Origin: Bradyrhizobium genomosp. I (2014)
GTDB taxonomy: Bacteria > Pseudomonadota > Alphaproteobacteria > Rhizobiales > Xanthobacteraceae
Assembly (NCBI RefSeq): GCF_000261685.1
Contig: NZ_AJQE01000388.1
Coordinates: forward strand, 1-32,077
Length of the DNA: 32,077 nt
Direction of reading: 5' to 3'
How positions within the stretch are numbered: position 1 is the first letter of the stretch; each line of letters begins with the position of its first letter. Positions 16,678 to 24,376 of the stretch are shown here, in pieces. The translations under genes and the position numbers were made by a program. The notes beneath the pieces were generated by a model. It made no database searches. It was not told the origin of the DNA and saw only the letters and a list, made by a program, of their open reading frames with translations.

Positions 16678-17525
16678 CTACCGAGTTGGCAACGCCAATA
16701 CCACTTTGTCGATCCGACGCGTTGAGCCAACGTAGGCGGCCGTACATAGCGCCGCGGGAGTCGCAGTGGACTATCGGCGGTTTTGGGCGTGTCACCGTCG
16801 ATAAGTCAAGATACTGCAATGTGTCAACCGCCTCCAAATGCCTTGGCAGCCGCAATCAGCTTTTGTACGTTGCACTCTCCAGACCGAAAATCATCGAGCG
16901 CCGCGGACAGCCCCTGGTTGATTGCAAGGGCCTGCTGCGCGCTTCCTAGCTGAGATAGCGATTGCGACTACTCATGGCGGGCCCATCCTTTTCACGAACC
17001 GTCGGTACGGTGACGATCTCGATCGGGACATTGAGATCAACCACCATGCGACGCACGACTACGCATTAATGAACATCCTTCTGGCCAAAAAAGCGACGTG
17101 GGGCTGCACCATGTTGAACAACTTGCAGACGACAGTCGCCACACCGCGAAAATGTCCGGGCCTGAAAGCGCCGCATAGAGGTTTCGCGAGGTCGCCAGGT
17201 CCAACAAAGGTTTCGAAATTGCTCGGATAGACTTCCTGTGCATCGGGCGCGAAGAGGATCGCAACACCAGATCCCGGCACAGTTCTTCATCGCGCAAGAA
17301 GTCGCGCAGATAGGTGCTGAGATCTTCATTTGCTCCGAACTGAGTGGGGTTAACGAAGATGCTGACGACGGTCACATCGCATTTTGCTTGGCTCGCTGCG
17401 ATCAGCGCCAGGTGGCCATCGTGGAGATAGCCCACCGTCGGCACAATCCGGCCCTTTGATTGGCACTGCGGGATTTTGCGAGAGTGCGGCGAAGTTCAGC
17501 GACGCTCGTGATAATTTGAGGTGGA
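16678..17525 (-). pseudogene. panC: Pantothenate synthetase, ruined by frameshifts and a stop
   Basis: In transcription order the fragments are IITSVAELRRTLAKSRSANQ, then VPTVGYLHDGHLALIAASQA and VVSIFVNPTQFGANEDL, then GVAILFAPDAQEVYPSNFET and PLCGAFRPGHFRGVATVVCK, then FGQKD, then VVRRMVVDLNVPIEIVTVPT, MSSRNRYLS, AINQGLSAALDDFRSGE, and last ALCTAAYVGSTRRIDKVVL. Together these cover the whole PanC chain, including the HxGH-type nucleotide-binding motif and the SRN block. They need four or more frame changes (near 17450, 17275, 17085 and 16850), and there is a TAG after NRYLS. The start codon position reads CCT. Intact PanC joins pantoate and beta-alanine using ATP. Confidence 0.9.
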
Positions 17526-18382
17526 TGGCGCCCAGTTGGCAATTGCCTCCCCAACGCCTTCGGGAAGCCGATAGGACTCTTGCGGGCCGGGGAACGCGCC
17601 ACGGCGGACATCCGCTGCCCCGCGCGAAAGCGCATCATGGAACTGCTGAAAGCCTTCCGTATAGGCGGGAACGAATTTGGGGCGATGACCTTCGGTTTGG
17701 CCCAGCACGTCATGAAACAGAGCACCTGCTCTGAACAGTCTGGGCCCGAGCCGATTCCGATCGTCGGTATTGTCAAGGAATCGCTTACTCGAGCAGTAAG
17801 CTCAGCCGGAGTGCCCTCCAATACCAAAGCGAAACAGCTGGCCTCCTGCAGACGATGAGCATCATCGAGCAAACGCAGCGCTTCATCCACTTTGCGGCCC
17901 TGCACTTTGAAGCCGCCCATGACATTAACGCTCTGCGGAATAAGACCGAGATGACCCATCACGGGAATCTCGCAATCGACAATGGCACGCACCATCTCGA
18001 TTCTTTTGCCACCGCCCTCGAGTCTCGCCGCAGCTGCTCCTCGCTGCAGAAATCCGCCAGCATTTCGTATGGTCTCCTCAACGCTGACGTGGAAGCTAAG
18101 AAAGGACATATCGGCGACGAGCAAGGCACGCGGTTTGCTGCGTACGGCGGCTTCGAGGTGATGGTTCATCATCGCAACACTTACTGGAGGCGTGTTTTCG
18201 AATCCAAGGCAGACGTTACCCCCGCTGTCACCGACGAGACTGATATCGATGGAAGGATCCGGGATAGGCGCCGCAACCGCGTCGTAGGCAGTCGTCATGA
18301 CTAGACGCCGGCCGTCCTGCTTCCACCGCTGCAGGAGGGGAATTGTGATGCGGTCGACCGGTTGCTCCGAAACGCGACTCAT
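17496..18382 (-). pseudogene. panB: Ketopantoate hydroxymethyltransferase with a frameshift
   Basis: The first 223 codons from the ATG at 18382 read as PanB: LVMTTAYDAVAAPIPDPSID, then SLVGDSGGNVCLGFENTPPV, LVADMSFLSFHVSVEETIRN, RLEGGGKRIEMVRAIVDCEI and FALVLEGTPAELTARV. At about 17714 the frame changes; the proper continuation is VLGQTEGHRPKFVPAYTEGF, then FHDALSRGAADVRRGAFPGP, ending at 17496. The usual metal and catalytic residues (GDS, VADMSF, the Glu of LEG) are present. The conserved substrate-side Lys before LEGG reads Arg. PanB makes ketopantoate, the step before PanC's substrate, and the two genes overlap as in rhizobial panCB pairs. Both are dead here. Confidence 0.88.
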
Positions 18383-19164
18383 TTGAACTCAGTTCGATTT
18401 TTAGCTGCGAACTGACAAAGCTTTGAACTTCAACCAACTCGCCGCCTATTGCAAAGTTATAGCGATCCCCAGCGCTCGAGTTGATCGAGTATCCCACGCG
18501 ATCAGCAGTCTGGTTGCTACAATTCTTCAGCGTCAATCCGCTCTTCGTCGCTGTCCAAGAAGGACAAAGGGCAAAAAGTGAGTTGCGTATGGGCTTGGTG
18601 GATCCGCGCACCAGCGCCGTTGAGAACACACCATCGCGAGGCACGTGCGCGAGAATGACATAGGTCGAAGTCGCCCATAGGAGTTCTTGTTCCATATCTC
18701 CACAAGCCCATCGGTGGAATGGCCACTTCGAAATAAGGATGTGGATCGAGGGTGGCGGAACCGCGACAATGAAGATTGGCCTCCAGCACATCCTTCGCAG
18801 CGACTACTTTTCTCGCCAAGTGTTTTGCGCACCCGCGACTTCCCTGTGAGAGCGGAAGAAATCTGTCGACCCGCCAAGAAGAAAGGAAAGACCCTCTCGG
18901 AAATCACCCGCAGATGGTGAAAATTCCTTTTGGTTGCGTCATCAACGCCAGAAGGCTTCCTTCGCTTGCTGTAGGTCTTGCGGGCGTGTTCGGCTTCGGC
19001 CGATTCGCGGGCCGGCTGTCGCGTCGGACCGATCGGGTTTACTTCTACAGCGCACTTTTGATGCATCGATTTTTTCCAGTGTTAAATCCACCGAGGTGAG
19101 CATAAGGCGGCATGCAACAGATTGTATTTCTGAGCCGATTGATCGGTAAAGAGCTCCTATAGAG
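18383..19164. other. Debris upstream of panB; no intact gene
   Basis: A minus-strand frame directly before panB reads like a real C-terminus: GLTLKNCSNQTADRVGYSIN, then DRYNFAIGGELVEVQSFVSS and QLKIELS. It runs into the panB start without a stop of its own, and upstream of it the coding trace moves between frames. I do not recognise it. The part from 18900 to 19160 shows nothing. Confidence 0.3.
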
Positions 19165-19686
19165 TTTTGTACCGATGTGCTTGAGACCGAGGCGTCCGTC
19201 TCGGCAGTCCTCCCCCGCAGGCTGCTCTGTCCTGTCCGGTCCATTAACCGCTGGCCTATATGGTCACCTTGCCGAGCTTTTTGATACCGACCCGGATCGG
19301 GTCCGCCGGAATGCTCACGTTCATAGCGTCGCTCCGGCTCAGCCGGGCCCAGGTTGCGCAATCGGTTTAATCCCAGCCGGCGCCGGATAGGGCTGAAGGT
19401 CGCCGGCGACACTACCGGCCTCGATTGAGATCTGTTTGACCTGTGGCGCTGTCGTCCCAACGTTCCGGCTTCTGCGCATGGGAAGGCAGGATTTGGCTTG
19501 GATAAAAGAGGTCTTGTGGAGCGATCACGGTCCATCCACTCCTTCCTCGCCGAACGCTTAAACTTGGCGACCGTCCTCGCCGAAAACGGCGAGTTGCAGC
19601 GCACTGCAGCCTTCGTCAGGCCAGCCTCGATCAAGATTGGCGCCATGGCCTTTCGGCGTCAATGGCGCATTCTTGGGGGCGTTCAT
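19165..19686 (-). pseudogene. IS481-family transposase N-terminal remnant
   Basis: The ATG at 19686 opens MNAPKNAPLTPKGHG and soon leaves frame. The next frame gives IEAGLTKAAV, then SARTVAKFKRSARKEWMDRD and RSTRPLLSKPNP, then VSPATFSPIRRRLGLNRLRN and LGPAEPERRYERE, ending near DRTGQSSLRGR. This is the N-terminal helix-turn-helix part and the start of the catalytic domain of an IS481-family transposase. At least two frameshifts are needed and everything after about 19170 is missing. It abuts the second copy of the composite repeat. Confidence 0.8.
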
Positions 19687-19789
19687 CCGATCCTTAAGGG
19701 GTAGGCTAAAGCTTCGGCAGGTTGCTTCCTCGTTCAGGACCGGATGGACAACCTACTGAAAGCTCACACCTCATGGTCTCACAGACATC

Positions 19790-20050
19790 CTACCCGAACT
19801 GGTTGCCCCCCCATGCGGCCCCTCTAGAAGCGCGCGTATGCGCGCAGCGATCTGTCGCGCTTTTCGGCCGCAGGTTGGGTTCCACGCAATCGAGTATAGC
19901 CAGCATCGCCAGAACTTCGTCGACGTTAAATGTGGCCGCCCTGCGATCTGATAGTCCCAGAGACCGATGGGGGGCGCGGACCCGATTGGCTGCAAGCACC
20001 GCAAGCGCTTGCGGCCGCAAGGACGTAATATGCCGCTCGAATATATGCAT
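19790..20050 (-). CDS. Small hypothetical protein, paralogue of the ORF at 4417-4653
   Basis: From the ATG at 20050 the product begins MHIFERHITSLRPQALAVLA and continues LGLSDRRAATFNVDEVLAML then AILDCVEPNLR. This aligns with the 78-residue product at 4417. The C-terminal part beyond NLR differs in frame between the copies: both also encode IAARIRALLEG in another frame, so one or both ends may be shifted. The ribosome-binding site is weak. It diverges from the ORF at 20081 with 30 bases between the starts. Function unknown. Confidence 0.4.
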   Translation of the reverse strand: MHIFERHITSLRPQALAVLAANRVRAPHRSLGLSDRRAATFNVDEVLAMLAILDCVEPNLRPKSATDRCAHTRASRGAAWGGNQFG

Positions 20051-20080
20051 TCGTTGGCCTGTAGCTGCCCTGTGGGCATG

Positions 20081-20248
20081 ATGTCGCGAGCGCTGGTGGC
20101 CAACCCGGTCGCAAAGACTGGGGCTGGCCACCTTTGCTCCCAAGAGGCTCCAATTCTCAAGGGCTACAAAGTTGTATCTTCGAGAAGTACCAAGGGGCAC
20201 CTACCAAAATCGGTGGCTCCCCTCCTCGTCGGCGACTCTCTAAGCTAG
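20081..20248 (+). CDS. Short relative of the 179-aa protein (55 aa), probably truncated
   Basis: The product MSRALVANPVAKTGAGHL continues with KGYKVVSSRSTKGHLPKS and stops after 55 residues. It matches the N-terminal 50 residues of the gene at 3000-3539. That gene goes on for another 125 residues that are absent here, so this copy is a truncated gene or only the leader domain. Tandem ATGs (20078, 20081) are available; the second matches the relative. Confidence 0.4.
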   Translation: MSRALVANPVAKTGAGHLCSQEAPILKGYKVVSSRSTKGHLPKSVAPLLVGDSLS

Positions 20249-20325
20249 TTTTTGCCTTGAATTGGAGACACCAGCACGACCAGACACATGCACGTTGCAT
20301 GAACAAGAAAACATGCCAATCGCAC

Positions 20326-20558
20326 ATGAGCGACGCAAGTATGTGGGCAGAGTCAATCGAGGCGGAGCACGATAGAAAGCCGCTGGAAAGTTATCCGAGA
20401 CCCTCGTAGACCGCGATGAGGAGTACCTCGTTGAAAAATGGGCGACGCTGCCGGCGTCGCTCGTCGGCACGCCTGGCGGAGAGAATGGCACGAAGATAAG
20501 GGTGGAGGGGATTCAGCCACGCAGTCTTCTTCCCTTCCAAAGTATTGCTGATGATTGA
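20326..20558 (+). pseudogene. Unknown small gene with a frameshift
   Basis: The ATG at 20326 gives MSDASMWAESIEAEHDRKPL. At about 20385 the frame changes and continues KLSETLVDRDEEYLVEKWAT, then LPASLVGTPGGENGTKIRVE and GIQPRSLLPFQSIADD, stopping at 20558. Both halves are acidic and read like coding sequence, so an intact protein of about 76 residues is inferred. I do not recognise it and copy 1 of the composite repeat has no counterpart. Confidence 0.4.
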
Positions 20559-20559
20559 T

Positions 20560-20760
20560 CGGAAGCAGTGCGGGCGCGACCCGGTGCCGTTTGGTTGCGC
20601 TGGAGCAGGCGCTGTCCCTACCCACCCGCCAGTTGAACTTAGCAGAACTTGGCTCGGCGCTTATCTCCCCGCGGACACACAGGGGCAGCGCTCTGTCCCT
20701 GCAGCTAACCTGCTCCAAACTCAGCTTCAAGCGGCGGCAAGAAGCTGATCGGGAGCTTAT
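20560..20760 (-). repeat. Palindromic repeat unit E (counterpart of unit B)
   Basis: On the minus strand it reads GATCAGCTTCTTGCCGCCGC, then GGTTAGCTGCAGGGACAGAG, GCGCCGAGCCAAG, GGGTAGGGACAGCGCCTGCT and CCAGCGCAACCAAACGGCAC, then CCCGCACTGCTTCCG. Every block has a match in unit B (2340-2600) in the same order. Confidence 0.6.
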
Positions 20761-20869
20761 CGCCAGCGGACCGAGTGAAACCGCCAAAAAACGAGAACTA
20801 ACTCGTGAGTTGGAAGCAGTGCGAACGCGGTTCGGCGCCTGACGGCCTGGGGCATCATGAGGCACTAAC

Positions 20870-20990
20870 CCTGCCGCATCCGCACTGCAATGAGCTTAAC
20901 GGAAGCGTAACTCAGCACATGGTGGTCCTTCAGCTCATGCGCTGTCCCTGCCACGCTCCCGTTAAACCCAACGATTCTTTATCGAGCCTG
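20870..20990 (-). repeat. Palindromic repeat unit A' (counterpart of unit A)
   Basis: On the minus strand GTTGGGTTTAACGGGAGCGT is followed by GGCAGGGACAGCGCATGAGC, then CTTCCGTTAAGCTCATTGCA and GTGCGGATGCGGCAGGGTTA. The order equals unit A, but here the sigma-54-like site reads TGGCAGGGACAGCGCA and no longer fits the consensus. Confidence 0.6.
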
Positions 20991-21007
20991 GCTTACCGAA
21001 AGCTGAC
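20991..21007 (-). promoter_or_regulatory. Candidate tts box, second copy
   Basis: The minus strand reads GTCAGCTTTCGGTAAGC, identical to the site at 2121 except for one base, with the same six-base spacing between the half-sites. It points towards repeat units A' and E. No type III gene follows. Confidence 0.4.
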
Positions 21008-21254
21008 AGACCTGCGCAGCAATTTACAACGAAAGGCGTCCTATGTGGCCGCTGGCAGTTGAGAGCAATTACGACGTTTACGCCTCAGACAATAGCCATT
21101 CGGCGCGCTTGCGATCAGCGGCAACCGCTCCGCGCTAAACGCCCGTGGCGTTCAGTTGGTCAAGCTCCACGTTGGTTTGTCGTATTGAAGACGATTGTGC
21201 CCGTTTCTCAAAATGCGTTACCAAGCTCCATCAGGCCCATCAGCGAGGCGCAAA

Positions 21255-21430
21255 GCGAACGGAAAGCAGCGGATGCGGCTCGGCGCCCATATCCATCCGG
21301 GGAGGGTGGACAAATGCGCTATCTCTGCCGCATCCGCTTCGCCGGCGAGCCAGGAGCGACATGACTCGGCACCTCCCATGGAGGAAGGAAGGCGCTGTCC
21401 CTATCAAGCGCCGCTGGCACAGTAGTCAGC
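21255..21430 (-). repeat. Palindromic repeat unit F
   Basis: On the minus strand GATAGGGACAGCGCCTTCC, then GTGCCGAGTCATGT, then AAGCGGATGCGGCAGAGATA and GGGCGCCGAGCCGCATCCGC. These are the same building blocks as in the other units, more rearranged. It lies outside the region matched to copy 1. Confidence 0.45.
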
Positions 21431-21620
21431 CTCGGGGAGCACAAGGCTAGCCACCCGGCTTTCCCGTGAGGCCCGTCGCCTCAGGGTACAGCGGGACTTT
21501 AGCGACAAGGCGGCCTCGGGAGACCTACCAGCATTGGTGGTCATACACACTTAATCGAGAAACTGTTGGTCAAACTTGAAGACCAAGCGAGTTCAGTGCC
21601 TAGTGCTCCAGAACGATCAG

Positions 21621-21645
21621 GCGGCGCCAGGGGCGCCGCTTTCTC
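21621..21645 (+). terminator. Possible terminator hairpin
   Basis: GCGGCGCC and GGCGCCGC form a perfect 8-bp stem with loop AGG, followed by TTTCTCC. The T run is short, so this could be only a palindrome. Confidence 0.4.
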
Positions 21646-21757
21646 CCCATATTTCTGTTTCAGCTGCCGCAAGGAAAAAAGACCGAGCGCACCCTACAGC
21701 GTTGGCCAGCCGCAGCATTTCGTCACAACGCGGATGGCGAGCAGGGATGTCCTGCCG

Positions 21758-22040
21758 TCATGAAGCCGCCCGAGTTAAGAACGGCAACAAGACTTTGGGC
21801 AGCTCGCCGATCAAGCGGAGGGCGTTAGCCGCAAGGCTGACTCTTGGATCATCGCTGAACGGTGCGATTGTTTCCAGCGTCGTGAAACGGGCGTGCTGGA
21901 CGGCGCATTCCTCGTTCTGTTCGAGCATGATCCGCAGTTGAGGTGCACGATGGCGTCTTCATTGGGAAAGATGGCGTCCCCCCTCGGTCCGACGAAGTGC
22001 ATCTCTACCCCTTCGCGGGTCTCGAACTTCTTGCAGCGGC
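21758..22040 (-). pseudogene. IS256-family transposase C-terminal remnant (second subtype)
   Basis: The minus strand reads GDAIFPNEDAIV, then in the next frame MLEQNEECAVQHARFTTLET and IAPFSDDPRVSLAA. Intact IS256 members end with a block like LLEQNDEWAVQRARYMTLET followed by a DDP-x-VSLP tail. A frameshift near 21945 and the loss of everything upstream make it a remnant. It is a different subtype from the one at 1607, although both sit just outside a copy of the composite repeat. Confidence 0.75.
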
Positions 22041-22305
22041 GGGTCCTTCCGGGCCCCCCTACGCGGGTGACCCGCGACCACTCGACTTTGCTAGATATAA
22101 AATTTCAAAAGGCACTTTCTGTTCTCGGATCGGCGTGGAACCCAGGGGTGGGCCTGCTCAGGAAAAAAATCCGGTCGGCTATTTTTGAGCCTGAAATTGA
22201 TGTCTTCGTCCGTTCGTCATCGGGCGGCGCCAAGTGCGACCGAAACACGCTCGAAAGCATCTATACCAATTGAGACCGTATGGCTCCCAATCGGAGCCTC
22301 TATCC

Positions 22306-22542
22306 ATGATCGTTATCGGCCTCAAGGGCCTTATCGGGGCGGCAAGACCACCGTGACCCGCATCGAAAGCCACGGGTTTGTACGCGGCCGGTTCGCTGGC
22401 GCGCTGAAGCGACATGCTGCGCGCCTACCCACATTACCGGCGCTGCGACGAAGCCACCATCGAACGCATGATCGACGGCGACCTGAAGGAACAGCCGTTG
22501 CCCTAGCTCAGCGGCAAGTCGCCCCGGCCGGCTGCCCGCTGA
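22306..22542 (+). pseudogene. Deoxynucleotide monophosphate kinase-like gene, broken
   Basis: The ATG at 22306 gives MIVIGLKGLIG; one missing G then shifts the frame, after which GKTTVTRIESHGFVRGRF completes a P-loop (GLIG-GGKTT). A second shift leads to MLRAYPHYRRCDEATIERMI then DGDLKEQPLP, a TAG, and LSGKSP. The pattern fits the phage-like deoxynucleotide monophosphate kinases carried by some mobile elements. Intact members are about 200 residues; only the first 75 or so remain, with three lesions. Confidence 0.55.
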
Positions 22543-22670
22543 CGGCCCAAGAGCTGCGAAGCTACGCAAATACGCCAACGCACGTCGTCGAGATAGCGCT
22601 GGCAAAAAAGCTGACTGAGGCGCCGTGGGCAACGCAGTCGACGAGGATGTCGGCGAGACGCTCCAATCGC

Positions 22671-22817
22671 TTATCGACTTCGTCGGCGCCGATGCGCCGT
22701 ACCAGACCTTGTTGCGGGTGGCCAGTCTAAGATCCGAGCTGTTACAGCGGCGTTGGCGATTAAGCTACGCGTTTCGTCTTTCATCTGATCCAACGAATAT
22801 GACCGTTTTTGTGCCAT
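22671..22817 (-). pseudogene. Unrecognised small coding trace
   Basis: MAQKRSYSLDQMKDETRSLI followed by ANAAVTARILD looks like a helical protein start. The frame then degenerates into arginine-rich residues, while the neighbouring frame continues LATRNKVWYGASAPTKSISD. It is probably a frameshifted remnant downstream of the trb genes. No family recognised. Confidence 0.3.
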
Positions 22818-22931
22818 GAATGATAGAGCCGCGACGAAGAGGGCCCGACTACCGCCAGTCGCCTGAAGCTCATTTTTCAACACTGGCCATACGATGATGC
22901 GACCGGGACCATGACGTCATCTAGCGAAGCT

Positions 22932-23168
22932 CTATCCGTTCTCTACGAGCCGCCGAGTCTGCCGCCGCGACTTCAGGAAGCCGCGGTCGGTTGCCATGAA
23001 CTTGAAGAGCATGGGCGAGATAAGCTTCGCTGGGTCAACCATCTGTCCACTTTGGGCGGATAGTAAATCCGCATAAGCAAGCAGATCGCGATGTACGCTT
23101 GCGGGTAGCTCCGCAGTGATCTTTACCGGTTTGTCATCTGGAACGGCAGCAATTTTCAACTTCGACAC
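22932..23168 (-). CDS. DUF2274-family protein at the end of the trb operon
   Basis: 78 residues from a GTG start with GAGGT seven bases upstream, inside the trbI stop region. The sequence MSKLKIAAVPDDKPVKITAE, then LPASVHRDLLAYADLL and KLISPMLFKFMATDRGF, matches the short DUF2274 proteins that regularly follow trbI in alphaproteobacterial conjugative elements. The layout is a short beta strand and helices like a ribbon-helix-helix protein, which is an inference. Five bases separate it from trbI, so it is co-transcribed. Its exact role in transfer is not known to me. It looks intact. Confidence 0.8.
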   Translation of the reverse strand: MSKLKIAAVPDDKPVKITAELPASVHRDLLAYADLLSAQSGQMVDPAKLISPMLFKFMATDRGFLKSRRQTRRLVENG

Positions 23169-23173
23169 AACAT

Positions 23174-24376
23174 CTACCTCGCGTAAGGCTGAAAGATCAG
23201 ATCGCGATTCACGATCACGCGGATCGGGAAGCCAGGACGTACCGTCAGCGTGGGCTGGATATTGAGACCGCGCCGAACTACCTGCTGTCCAGTTTGGTTT
23301 AGAGAGTCCGAGGCGCCGTGACGCAACGCCTGGATAATTGCGCTGTCGTTGCTGTTAGTGTCCGAGCCGGCACCCAGTTCCGTTCCGACGGCGAGAAACG
23401 TCGATAGTGCCGCAGCCTTGAAGAGTTCGCCCCAGTGATTGTCCACCTGGTCTTCTAGGCCAGCATAGCCAGCGGTGTCAGCGCCAGGCTGCCGCTCGAG
23501 AACTATAGAACGTCCATTCGGCATGATTAGCCGGGTCCAGACGAGCAGAACGCGAGACTGGCCGAAAGTGACCTGGCTGTCGTAGATGCCGATTAGACGC
23601 GCTCCCTGAGGCACGAGCAGAAAGCGACCGGTCGGCGTGTCAAAAACATTCTCGGTTACCTGCGCGGTAATTTGGCCTGGCAGGTCCGATCGGATCCCGG
23701 TGATCAGCGCCCCTGGAATCACCGTCCCGGCCTGCACGATGTATGGTGAAGCGGGCCTGATGACACGGTCAGGGCTTACCATGCGACGGTCCACGGAGGC
23801 ATTCACGAAGGCAAGCTTGCGGTCCTGGCCGTTTTGCGCAGATCTATCCTCGCCAGTGCTCGTTGCGCTTGGTGATGCGAGGCGGTCGCCTCCAACCGCC
23901 GCAGCGGTGGGCGGACGCGCTCCTTCATTGGTCGCAGCGAACAAATGGCTGATGCGGGCTGCCTCAGTCTCTTGATCCCGGCGCTGCTGGTCTGGATCAG
24001 TGCCGATCGTCGGCGACTGGCCTTGAGCAGCAAGTATTGGTCGACCGAGGTCGCCGGGAAGCGGCGGACCAAGCTGCGGGATTGGCTGGCGCGGAACGCC
24101 AGCATAGTCCTTCGGCAGCGTCGTAATACCGTCGGCAACATTGTGGTGGTCGGTACTGTAAAGCTCATCGGCCGCTTGATTGCGGGAGCGATTGTTCTGC
24201 AGCGACCACAGCACCGCTCCGCCGATGACAAGCAGGGCAACCGCGCTCCCGCCGGCCAAGACCTTCCGCGACAACCGCGTCACGCGCGTGTGCTCTGCTC
24301 TCAAGCGGAAGCTCTCGGATGGCTCCACTTGTGTCTCCGGCGGAATAGCTTGCTCGTTTACATTCCGAGAGTTCAT
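23174..24376 (-). CDS. trbI: Conjugal transfer protein TrbI (VirB10-like)
   Basis: 400 residues. A cytoplasmic N-terminus is followed by one membrane helix (about residues 39-58, LAGGSAVALLVIGGAVLWSL), a proline-rich linker (PQLGPPLPGDLGRPI) and a C-terminal beta-barrel domain with FLLVPQGARLIGIYDSQVTF and WTRLIMPNGRSIVLE. This is the VirB10/TrbI architecture, which spans from inner membrane to outer-membrane pore in type IV secretion. The ATG overlaps the trbG stop in an ATGA. The frame is intact, but the operon has lost its energy and pilus genes. Confidence 0.95.
   Translation of the reverse strand: MNSRNVNEQAIPPETQVEPSESFRLRAEHTRVTRLSRKVLAGGSAVALLVIGGAVLWSLQNNRSRNQAADELYSTDHHNVADGITTLPKDYAGVPRQPIPQLGPPLPGDLGRPILAAQGQSPTIGTDPDQQRRDQETEAARISHLFAATNEGARPPTAAAVGGDRLASPSATSTGEDRSAQNGQDRKLAFVNASVDRRMVSPDRVIRPASPYIVQAGTVIPGALITGIRSDLPGQITAQVTENVFDTPTGRFLLVPQGARLIGIYDSQVTFGQSRVLLVWTRLIMPNGRSIVLERQPGADTAGYAGLEDQVDNHWGELFKAAALSTFLAVGTELGAGSDTNSNDSAIIQALRHGASDSLNQTGQQVVRRGLNIQPTLTVRPGFPIRVIVNRDLIFQPYAR

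Larger units (their letters stand above)
19780..21150 (-). repeat. Composite repeat segment, copy 2 (inverted relative to 1990-4660)
   Basis: Read on the minus strand from 21150, this stretch shows in order: a gene tail encoding AADRKRAEWLLSEA and a stop; a tts-like box (21007-20991); a unit like A; a unit like B (20760-20560); the 55-residue ORF on the opposite strand; and the small gene 20050-19790. Each block has a counterpart in the same order in copy 1. It lacks the 71-residue gene and higBA. The terminator of copy 1 has no intact counterpart here. Confidence 0.65.
21018..21757. other. No gene; repeat debris
   Basis: It holds the gene tail at the edge of copy 2 (to about 21150), unit F and a hairpin at 21621. 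No ORF with a credible start or family signature was found. Confidence 0.4.

Noticed and set aside
20353..20865. A 170-codon minus-strand ORF as a type III effector behind the tts-like box
   Set aside because: It runs across repeat units and the unknown plus-strand gene at 20326. The product is serine- and arginine-rich without a recognisable domain, and its start is not positioned after the box like a normal gene.
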